Assembly (NCBI RefSeq): GCF_009796745.1
Contig: NZ_CP047024.1
Span: forward strand, 1,178,001 to 1,242,000
Source: Paraglaciecola sp. L1A13
GTDB taxonomy: Bacteria; Pseudomonadota; Gammaproteobacteria; Enterobacterales; Alteromonadaceae
Direction: 5' to 3'
Length of the DNA stretch: 64,000 nucleotides
Shown in pieces: positions 57,736 through 64,000 of this stretch. Below the pieces are notes generated by a model. The model was given only the letters and a program-made list of their open reading frames with translations, searched no databases and was not told where the DNA came from. The first letter of the stretch is position 1. Each line of letters begins with the position of its first letter. The position numbers and the translations under genes were made by a program.

Positions 57736-57812
57736 TGGTGGCCCAACCCTGACTTGAACAGGGGACCTGCCGATTATGAGTCGGATGCTCTAACCAACTG
57801 AGCTATTGGGCC
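57736..57812 (-). tRNA. tRNA-Ile2 (anticodon CAU, to be lysidine-modified)
   Basis: 77 nt including an encoded CCA. The minus strand starts GGCCCAATAGCTCAG and ends GTTGGGCCACCA; the acceptor, D, anticodon and T arms all fit. The anticodon CAT is at 57776-57778 (loop CTCATAA). The overall sequence resembles E. coli ileX/ileY rather than an initiator or elongator tRNA-Met, so it reads AUA codons after TilS modification. Confidence 0.93.
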
Positions 57813-58251
57813 ATCTTAAAACACTATGTTTTACTCGCTGAAGAAATCAGCAAAGGTGTAAAACGACGCGCAGTATAAGCAGTTTTATTTTACTTGTCAT
57901 CTGTTTGCGTACACTTGAGTGATAGTTTGCTGGAAAAATGCACAGTAAGGTCTATTTTTCGTCTAATTGTAAACGGTCTAGGGGGGCTATTCGCCGGCAA
58001 GTAGTAACGATGTTGATTTAAACTGGTGGTGTTGTAACCGAAGCTTTTTGTTATTTAATACGAGTAAGCCAGTCAGCTGATTACGTTATGCTGATCTTAG
58101 TCTTATTTGGGGTGCTATTGTGCACTTGCCTTGGCCAGTAGTTTATAATTTACAATGGGATAACAAAGGTGTGCAAGGATAAATAAACTTTGTTATCTTG
58201 CTACTATATAAAGGGCCTTAGTATTTAAAATATAGGCATTTGGAGAACAAT
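57813..58251. other. Intergenic region with a perfect 10-bp inverted repeat
   Basis: About 440 bases. Besides the tRNA promoter it holds GATAACAAAG (58159-58168) and CTTTGTTATC (58188-58197), a perfect inverted repeat with a 19-bp spacer, 55 bp before the 58252 gene. It could be an operator or leader hairpin. No open frame. Confidence 0.6.
57873..57901 (-). promoter_or_regulatory. Promoter of tRNA-Ile2
   Basis: ATGACA (-35, 57896-57901), exactly 17 bp, TATACT (-10, 57873-57878), then a GC-rich GCGCGTCG discriminator, as in stringently controlled stable-RNA promoters. The tRNA begins about 55 nt further on. Confidence 0.75.
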
Positions 58252-58581
58252 ATGACCGAAAAACCATTCTTAGTCAGTGGCCGTAACACCCTTATTCATA
58301 AAATTAGAAAGCTGGATCTTTTGGTAATGAACGGTGAAGACAACCCCGCTATTCTAGTGACGCACAAAAGTATAAAGGAATACACTGGGGCAATACCAGA
58401 TAATAGGCGCGAAGCAAAACAGCTAGATATGGAAATGGTAGATGTAACGGTAGGTGATGTTTTCGGTGAAGAAAAGACCTTACTCTTTGTGCAGACGATC
58501 AATGGTAAAGAGTACAAAATCGATTACAGTAAGCATGGCACCCCCTTGTTCATTAAAATTCATCAAGATAATACGTTTTAA
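58252..58581 (+). CDS. Small cytosolic protein of unknown function
   Basis: 109 residues from the ATG at 58252, with TGGAGA at 58241-58246; a TTG at 58240 is in frame but overlaps the ribosome site. It opens TEKPFLVSGRNTLIHKIRKL and has beta-rich segments (VTVGDVFGEEKTLLFVQTIN and YKIDYSKHGTPLFIKIHQD). No signal peptide, membrane segment or known motif is visible. A perfect inverted repeat lies in its leader. It is a lone gene between the tRNA and a convergent papain-like gene. Confidence 0.65.
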   Translation: MTEKPFLVSGRNTLIHKIRKLDLLVMNGEDNPAILVTHKSIKEYTGAIPDNRREAKQLDMEMVDVTVGDVFGEEKTLLFVQTINGKEYKIDYSKHGTPLFIKIHQDNTF

Positions 58582-58653
58582 TTAATTTATTCGGTCCGGC
58601 ACATTTGCAGTGTGCCTGAACTTTTATTCAATATTTATTTGCGATTAGCAACA

Positions 58654-59319
58654 TTACTGCCATGTATTAAACGGCATCGAGTTATACCCCGTAATTGTTT
58701 TAGACTCTCCTCTGAACTGCACGTATTGATCATCGAATACATTAAAACGACAGATATCGATAGGCGTGACTTCCGAGGCGTTAACTGAACCGATTATCTT
58801 TCCTTGTTCCATGGCTTCGGCTACCAGTTCAGAGCAAAACCAACTTGAAAAATCCTCAGAATTTAAGCTCATTTCCTTTAATAAAGGAATGGAGTCTGTT
58901 GCGTCAACAGTAGAGCCAAATAGTTGCCAAATATCATAGGGTTTGTGATTTTGCTTGAATAGAAAGTCAAAGAACGCGTTTTTGTTACTTTCTAAATTAG
59001 CTCTGGCTTTATTGCCCAAGGGCAACCACCACATGTCACCATCGTAGTTTGCAACCCGCTCACTAAGGCGAGTAAGCATAACCCCGCACTTGCCGTTATA
59101 ACTGGTTGCTTCAATGGCTTGATTGAAATAACGCCCGTCACTCTCATCTAACACTTTGGTTTTGATAACGACTGCTACATGCGTGACAACGGAACGTGTG
59201 GTCAATTTTGCCCACTTCGAAAAAAGGCTATTGCCACCAAAGGCGATTATATCCCCTGGTTGCATCTGCTCACGGATTTGCGCGTAACTTCTTTGTTGAT
59301 GTTGCACAACAGTAATCAT
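58654..59319 (-). CDS. Permuted papain-like amidase/peptidase (YiiX/YebB, NlpC/P60-like)
   Basis: 221 residues, no signal peptide. MQPGDIIAFGGNSLFSKWAK, VVTHVAVVI (catalytic His near residue 47) and SSWFCSELVAEAMEQG (Cys near residue 160) form the permuted order His before Cys seen in the YaeF/YiiX (C92) branch of NlpC/P60-like enzymes. Relatives cleave amide bonds in lipids or peptides. It ends 73 bp from the convergent 58252 gene. The promoter side faces the DUF3718 gene. Confidence 0.75.
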   Translation of the reverse strand: MITVVQHQQRSYAQIREQMQPGDIIAFGGNSLFSKWAKLTTRSVVTHVAVVIKTKVLDESDGRYFNQAIEATSYNGKCGVMLTRLSERVANYDGDMWWLPLGNKARANLESNKNAFFDFLFKQNHKPYDIWQLFGSTVDATDSIPLLKEMSLNSEDFSSWFCSELVAEAMEQGKIIGSVNASEVTPIDICRFNVFDDQYVQFRGESKTITGYNSMPFNTWQ

Positions 59320-59571
59320 CTTCGTTCCTTGTTTTCAACTACATCCTTGTATGCTTTTTATACTAACCAATTTTTAAGCCGTAACAAAATAATTATTTTT
59401 TCGGTTGAGTGACACAAATGCGAGGTGATTTAACGTGGTCAATTACCTGTTGAACGCTTCACCGCATTTCGCCGCACTTAGGGAGTATTCAAACAACTTT
59501 GTTATATGACTCAACTACTCATTAGTTGCCCCGGCCAACTACTTGGCTTGTTAAACGAGCAAAGGAATATT

Positions 59572-59886
59572 ATGAAAAATATAATCATTAGCAGCATGTT
59601 AGGATTAAGCGCCTTGTGCGCAAGCCCCGCGAATGCAGAGTATATAGAGCCTGCATTAGAAAAAAAATTAGTGAGAATTTGTTATGCGATCAGAAGTGAC
59701 AGTCGCATCAAGCTTCACGTGGCAATAAATAAAAGTGGCATACGAGTAAAGTCATTAGCCAAGGGGTATGTCTGTAATGGTCATGACCCGGTCACTTTTG
59801 CAGCCCTTAATAATGCGAATCGAACAGGGTCACTTATGGCAAATAGGCTCAATGTCGATTACCAAGCGTTATTGGCCAAACTATGA
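59572..59886 (+). CDS. DUF3718 family exported protein
   Basis: 104 residues from the ATG at 59572, preceded by AAAGGA; an earlier frame start at 59506 is unsupported. Signal peptide (NIIISSMLGLSALCASPANA). The mature part, IEPALEKKLVRICYAIRSDS, HVAINKSGIRVKSLAKGYVC and DPVTFAALNNA, matches the small DUF3718 family known from Shewanella/Alteromonas relatives, with a Cys pair that may form a disulfide. Function unknown, presumably periplasmic. Single gene. Confidence 0.8.
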   Translation: MKNIIISSMLGLSALCASPANAEYIEPALEKKLVRICYAIRSDSRIKLHVAINKSGIRVKSLAKGYVCNGHDPVTFAALNNANRTGSLMANRLNVDYQALLAKL

Positions 59887-60628
59887 TGGGAGAAACTGGT
59901 GTACTGGTAGTGTTAACGCGACGTTAGCGCTGTCAGTATTCTTATATTTAATCATTTATAAATGTCAGGGAAGTTAAATCGAGAGTTGGCTCAAGACGCT
60001 TTTATCAAGGACCTTACCTTTCTTTTTTGAAGCCTGCCGATTAATATTTTAGCAATATTAAAAATTCCGTTAGTGACGTTTTTTTATTTTTCTCGAAATG
60101 AACAAACGAAATATTTATAATCATTTATCATGTTTAATAGCGTAACTTAGTGCTTCTGTCCCAAAAAATGATTGTTTCGTCATAAAAAACACTAAATGCA
60201 TAGGATGTTGCGCTATACTTTTGTCCATCGGAGTAGTGACCCGATTGATACATTTATTAAGCATGTATCACTTCCTAGGCAAAGGACTTTACCGCTGGTA
60301 ATGTCCCTTTCTTCCCTGTTCTATCCAGTTATTATCCTTTTTATGTTTTCATGTAATTCACAGAGTAACTCTTAAGCATCGATGTATAGTCGTGGATGAT
60401 TACGCGGCAGCCCGAGACAGGATTGTGCAGTACCATTGTCAACCTAGGTTCTGTGATTTAGCAGTAGTAGCGAACAGCAACCTGATTTTTGCTTCTTGGC
60501 TATTAAATTTTTGGTAGCTTGGGAATTAGATTGGCAAAATAGCTGTGAAATATTGTTTCATATCATTGGATGTTTACTGCCCTGCGCAGGTAGGTTGCTT
60601 TAACTGCATTCGAACGTAATGCAATAGA
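59887..60628. other. 740-bp intergenic region with small palindromes
   Basis: AT-rich, no long open frame. It holds GATACA...TGTATC (about 60245-60268) and a hairpin AAAGGACTTTACC / GGTAATGTCCCTTT (about 60281-60312) with one or two mismatches. The missing N-terminal part of the kinase at 60629 is not found here in any frame I checked. Confidence 0.5.
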
Positions 60629-60868
60629 TTGTTTATTGAGAACAACTTGTTACATCTTACGGTTGCAGATAGCGGTCTGAACTCAGATAGTATTCTTTCG
60701 ACAGCAGCGCAATTGCTGGAAAAAAGTCAACAGGATGGGATTGGATTGAAAAACGTAGTAGAGCGTTTAAACGTGCTTTATAGCAATAATTACCAGTTCT
60801 TTATCAAGCAAGGTATAAGCCATGGTTGTGTGGTGAGCATTGAGCTGTCAGTGGAGACATCGGCGTGA
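60629..60868 (+). pseudogene. C-terminal fragment of a LytS-type sensor histidine kinase
   Basis: 79 codons in frame: LLHLTVADSGLNSD with the D-box, then DGIGLKNVVERLNVLY with the G-box, and a last strand GCVVSIELSVE. These are the second half of a HATPase domain of the LytS/YpdA kind (His_kinase family). The N-box, the phospho-accepting His and all membrane or sensor parts are missing, and stops lie just upstream (TAA at 60617-60619). It overlaps the intact response regulator gene by 4 bp, as in an intact two-component operon. A 5' deletion of the kinase is the simplest reading. Whether any peptide is made is unknown. Confidence 0.7.
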
Positions 60869-61680
60869 CGAGTATTCCAGTATTAATAGTGGATGATGAA
60901 CCACTTGCTCGAGAAGGTTTATCTTTGCGCTTAAGTGATTATCAAGATATATCTGTGTTAGGTTGCTGCAGAAACGCCACGCAAGCACACAATATGATGG
61001 CGTTGAACCAGCCTGAGGTGATTTTTTTAGATATCGAAATGCCGGGACAAACGGGGTTAGAATTTGCCCAGCAACTGCGTGAAGAAGGCAACCCAGCCAA
61101 GATCGTTTTTGTGACTGCCTTTCGAGAATTTGCTCTTAACGCGTTTGATTTTCAGGCGTTTGATTATTTACTTAAGCCCTTCTCTAATGAGCGACTTAAA
61201 GCCTGTATCGATAAAATATTGAGTGCACGAGATGTTACCAGTGTGGTGAGGAAACACCAAAAACTGGATGCGTTATTAAGTCGTAAAACGGGCAATTCAA
61301 TCGACAGTTTAATTCACAGTTTAGAGGTCTCAAATTATGACGATCTACACGAATTACAACAGATCATTTCACTTAAAAGCGGTTCACAATGGATCAGGGT
61401 GAAGCTTGACGATATTGTATGGATTGAGGCTGCGGGTGACTATATGTGCGTACATACTCACAGTGAAACGCACATTATTCGTAAAACGCTTAAACAGTTT
61501 GAAGAAGAGTTAGATAGCGTACATTTTCCACGAGTGAGCCGCTCGGCCATTATCAATATCGCCAAACTATCTACTTTAACGCCCAACTCAAACGGTGAAT
61601 ACGTCGCGCAATTAGGCGATGATATTCAGGTCAAAGTAGGACGAAAATACAAGTTCAGCATCGACGAATTAAAGCCGTAA
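60865..61680 (+). CDS. LytTR-type response regulator
   Basis: 271 residues from a GTG at 60865. Receiver domain residues ~5-120: PVLIVDDEPLAREGLSLRL, VIFLDIEMPGQTGLEFAQQL with the phospho-accepting Asp near 55, and FVTAFREFALNAFDFQAFDY with LLKPF. The LytTR DNA-binding domain (~170-265) reads DDIVWIEAAGDYMCVHTHSE and RVSRSAIINIAKLSTLTPN. It should bind DNA as a phosphorylated dimer and regulate genes, but its normal partner kinase is truncated. Cross-talk with another kinase or acetyl phosphate would be needed. Confidence 0.9.
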   Translation: MTSIPVLIVDDEPLAREGLSLRLSDYQDISVLGCCRNATQAHNMMALNQPEVIFLDIEMPGQTGLEFAQQLREEGNPAKIVFVTAFREFALNAFDFQAFDYLLKPFSNERLKACIDKILSARDVTSVVRKHQKLDALLSRKTGNSIDSLIHSLEVSNYDDLHELQQIISLKSGSQWIRVKLDDIVWIEAAGDYMCVHTHSETHIIRKTLKQFEEELDSVHFPRVSRSAIINIAKLSTLTPNSNGEYVAQLGDDIQVKVGRKYKFSIDELKP

Positions 61681-61900
61681 GTGAAAAATGTTTAAGTCTA
61701 CTTCCGGGGGCATGTGAGAAAAGCGAGCTAGATTGTACGTCCCTCAAGTATCTAATTCCGTATTCGATGGAAGCTAAATGATACAAAACCTGTCTCATTC
61801 CCTACTTCGTACTTGAAATTACGACAATTACCTCAAAATTAACATAATCTATGGCATATCATTTTCATGAATGCCTTCAAACGTTATTTAAGGACTGACC

Positions 61901-62863
61901 TTGACCATTAAACTTGGCGTAGTAATGGATCCTATTGGATCAATCAACATTAAGAAAGACACTAGTTTTGCCATGCTTTTAGGCGCCCAAGCACGCGGCT
62001 ATGAAATTTTCTATATGGAAATGGCCGACTTATACTTACAAAATGGCAAACCCATGGCGTTGATGAGTCGTCTAACCGTGCAAGAAGATGCGCAAAATTG
62101 GTATCAACTGCAAGAAGAAGAAAGCTTAGGGTTAGGTGAGCTTGACGTAATTTTAATGCGAAAGGATCCTCCTTTTGACGGGGAGTTTTTATACGCCACG
62201 CAAATGTTCGAACTGGCTGAGCAAACCGGAACGCTGGTGGTCAATAAAGCTCAGAGCTTACGAGATTTTAACGAAAAGTTATTTACCTCGTGGTTCCCAG
62301 AGCTTATTCCGGAAACCTTGGTGACCCGCAACTCGAAACTTATCCGTGAATTTCATGCAACTCATCAAGATGTGATTTGTAAGCCTCTTGATGGGATGGG
62401 TGGTACGTCTATCTTTCGCGTGAAGCCTGATGGTAATAATCTAGGGGTTATTATTGAAACGCTGACCCAACTAGGTACTCAATACGCTATGTTTCAGCGC
62501 TACTTGCCTGAAATAAAAGATGGCGATAAGCGAATCTTGATTGTTGACGGTCAGGTTGTACCTTATGCATTAGCGCGTTTGCCACAAAAAGGTGAGACCC
62601 GCGGTAACTTGGCCGCAGGTGGTACCGGTCGAGCGCAGCCCTTATCAGAAAGTGATTTTAAATTAGCGAATTCCATAGCACCTTTATTAGTAGAAAAAGG
62701 TCTGATATTTGTAGGACTTGATGTGATTGGCGATCGTATAACTGAAATCAATGTAACCAGCCCCACATGTGTGCGGGAGATTCAAGCAGCTTATCCGGTT
62801 GATATTATCGGGATGTTGTTTGATGCCATTGAAAAGCGCCTTAGCGCCAAGGATAAACATTAA
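61901..62863 (+). CDS. gshB: Glutathione synthetase
   Basis: 320 residues from a TTG at 61901, preceded by AAGGA at 61890-61894; TIKLGVVMDPIGSINIKKDT aligns with the E. coli GshB N-terminus, so the TTG is the true start. ATP-grasp features: CKPLDGMGGTSIFRVK, YLPEIKDGDKRILIVDGQVV, ARLPQKGETRGNLAAGGTG and EINVTSPTCVREI. It joins glycine to gamma-glutamylcysteine. The order gshB-yqgE-ruvX is the usual one in gammaproteobacteria. Confidence 0.95.
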   Translation: MTIKLGVVMDPIGSINIKKDTSFAMLLGAQARGYEIFYMEMADLYLQNGKPMALMSRLTVQEDAQNWYQLQEEESLGLGELDVILMRKDPPFDGEFLYATQMFELAEQTGTLVVNKAQSLRDFNEKLFTSWFPELIPETLVTRNSKLIREFHATHQDVICKPLDGMGGTSIFRVKPDGNNLGVIIETLTQLGTQYAMFQRYLPEIKDGDKRILIVDGQVVPYALARLPQKGETRGNLAAGGTGRAQPLSESDFKLANSIAPLLVEKGLIFVGLDVIGDRITEINVTSPTCVREIQAAYPVDIIGMLFDAIEKRLSAKDKH

Positions 62864-62893
62864 TATGCAAACCTATATGGCGGACCTGGCGCG

Positions 62894-63451
62894 ATGAATA
62901 CGTTTCAAAATTATTTGTTGATTGCCATGCCGAGTATGGATGATCCCTACTTTTCTCGTTCTGTGACTTATATTTGTGAGCACAATGAAGACGGCGCTAT
63001 GGGGCTGGTTATTAATCAGCCAGTAGGCATGAGCTTAAAAGAGTTGATTAATCAGACCGACGAAGACGCTGTGGTTGACGACGATAAAGCAGATAATATT
63101 GTATTGGCTGGTGGGCCAGTAAATCAAGACCGAGGCTTTATTTTACACACTACGCAGCCGGGCTGGACGGCCAGCCTTGCCCTCACTTCTGACATTATGG
63201 TGACTACATCAAAAGATATTTTATCTTCTTTAGGTAACGAGCAGGGCCCAGATAAGTCGCTTGTGGCCTTAGGTTATGCGGGTTGGTCAGCGGGTCAATT
63301 AGAGGAAGAAATTCGTTCTAACTCTTGGTTAATGGTAGAAGCAGATACTGAATTGTTATTCGATACACCCATCCATAAAAAGTGGGAAGCGGCTGTGCAT
63401 AAATTAGGTATCGATACATGGCAAATCGGCCCAGATGTTGGGCACGCGTAA
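62894..63451 (+). CDS. yqgE: YqgE/AlgH family protein (DUF179)
   Basis: 185 residues. FQNYLLIAMPSMDDPYFSRS, VTYICEHNEDGAMGLVINQP, VLAGGPVNQDRGFILHT and LGYAGWSAGQLEEEIRSNSW are the complete UPF0301/DUF179 pattern. The cytosolic protein has no known biochemical role; AlgH in Pseudomonas is linked to alginate and virulence regulation, and the gene is regularly beside ruvX. 30 bp follow the gshB stop, so an operon with gshB and ruvX is likely. Confidence 0.93.
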   Translation: MNTFQNYLLIAMPSMDDPYFSRSVTYICEHNEDGAMGLVINQPVGMSLKELINQTDEDAVVDDDKADNIVLAGGPVNQDRGFILHTTQPGWTASLALTSDIMVTTSKDILSSLGNEQGPDKSLVALGYAGWSAGQLEEEIRSNSWLMVEADTELLFDTPIHKKWEAAVHKLGIDTWQIGPDVGHA

Positions 63452-63505
63452 TTTTAAAAACTAGGCAACGTACTTGCCTAATCCTCAACTATATTGAGTT
63501 TTACT

Positions 63506-63937
63506 ATGACAAAGACCGCACAACGCACGGTGTTAGCATTTGATTTTGGCACCAAAAGTATTGGCGTTGCTGTTGGCCAAGAAGTTACAGGTACTGCATC
63601 TCCTTTGGATGCTATAAAGGCAACTGACGGTATTCCTAACTGGGATGTGGTGGCAAAGGTGTTTGAGCAATGGCAACCTGATCTTGTGGTAGTTGGTTTG
63701 CCTTTGAATATGGATGGGACGTTTCAACAAGTAACGTTTGCGGCGAAAAAATTCGCCAACCGTTTACACGCTAAATATAAAGTGCCTGTTGAAACGACGG
63801 ACGAAAGATTGACCACAGTAGATGCCAAAGCTCGATTATTTGAGATGGGTGGTTTTAAAAAATTAAACAAACAGAAAATTGATAGTGCTTCAGCATGCTT
63901 AATCTTTGAAAGTTGGGTAGAGCAATCCTATTCATAA
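63506..63937 (+). CDS. ruvX: Putative pre-16S rRNA nuclease / Holliday-junction resolvase-like protein
   Basis: 143 residues from the ATG at 63506; a TTG at 63494 is in frame. [59 protein letters not shown] and [14 protein letters not shown] are the RNase H-fold motifs of the YqgF family with conserved acidic residues. In E. coli it processes the 5' end of 16S rRNA. It is 54 bp downstream of yqgE. Confidence 0.95.
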   Translation: MTKTAQRTVLAFDFGTKSIGVAVGQEVTGTASPLDAIKATDGIPNWDVVAKVFEQWQPDLVVVGLPLNMDGTFQQVTFAAKKFANRLHAKYKVPVETTDERLTTVDAKARLFEMGGFKKLNKQKIDSASACLIFESWVEQSYS

Positions 63938-64000
63938 CAATATGCTGAATGTTTTGCAGCTTAATCTAAAGTGGCATTCCACCATGGTATCGATGCCGGT

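Noticed and set aside
59768..59977. 69-codon plus-strand frame
   Set aside because: Overlaps the DUF3718 gene in another frame and has no ribosome site.
63938..64000. Possible end of a further gene at the right edge
   Set aside because: Only 63 bases remain; both strands can be read in some frame but nothing recognisable is encoded.

Overview
The window looks like chromosomal DNA of a marine gammaproteobacterium of the Alteromonadales (Paraglaciecola/Glaciecola/Alteromonas type). This is inferred from the gshB-yqgE-ruvX order at the right end, a DUF3718 protein, a periplasmic catalase followed by an ankyrin partner (katB-ankB), PEP-CTERM-like secreted proteins and moderate GC content. No database search was possible, so the species is not claimed.

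Layout. (1) 1-15448 is a polysaccharide (capsule/EPS/O-antigen) locus in two divergent halves. The minus-strand half carries an acyltransferase (cut by the left edge), an Fe-S F420-dehydrogenase-beta-like protein, a polysaccharide pyruvyl transferase, a Wzx-type flippase and two glycosyltransferases. The plus-strand half carries a UDP-glucuronate 4-epimerase, a WecG/TagA/CpsF transferase, two GT4 enzymes, a Wzy-type polymerase/ligase and a GT2 enzyme. (2) 15700-20700 is a looser accessory stretch: a sulfotransferase, two PEP-CTERM-like exported proteins (one with a golvesin-like domain), a second acyltransferase and the remnant of a third. (3) 20697-34759 holds housekeeping and stress genes: a metzincin-type metalloprotease, hemN, a conserved protein of unknown function, a nucleotide pyrophosphatase, katB-ankB, cstA and the TonB-dependent receptor btuB, which sits behind a cobalamin riboswitch. 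(4) 35220-36830 is a RAYT (REP-associated tyrosine transposase) gene flanked by families of related short repeats in inverted orientation. (5) 36849-43581 holds detoxification and redox genes: LysR, frmA, an NTF2-like protein, a PPOX/ferredoxin-reductase/ferredoxin fusion, a glutathione S-transferase and a second LysR. (6) 43589-54956 is one 11-kb minus-strand cobalamin uptake and salvage operon led by a second cobalamin riboswitch (btuD, btuC, cobT, cobS, cobU, cobC, cobQ, cobO, btuF, a second phosphatase, cbiB, cobD). (7) 55399-64000 is mixed: a small outer-membrane-type protein, a FAD-linked oxidase, tRNA-Ile2 (CAU), small hypotheticals, a LytTR response regulator beside a truncated histidine kinase, and gshB-yqgE-ruvX.

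How it fits together. The two cobalamin riboswitches, about 20 kb apart, join outer-membrane uptake (BtuB), inner-membrane uptake (BtuCDF) and corrinoid remodelling (Cob proteins) into one B12-repressed salvage regulon; no corrin-ring synthesis genes are in the window. The polysaccharide locus has export (Wzx), polymerisation (Wzy), several transferases and decorating enzymes (pyruvyl, acyl and perhaps sulfo groups). The most unusual structures are the RAYT with its inverted flanking repeats and 106-bp duplicated module, and the decayed genes at 20379-20609 and 60629-60868. I found no clearly novel defence or mobile system.
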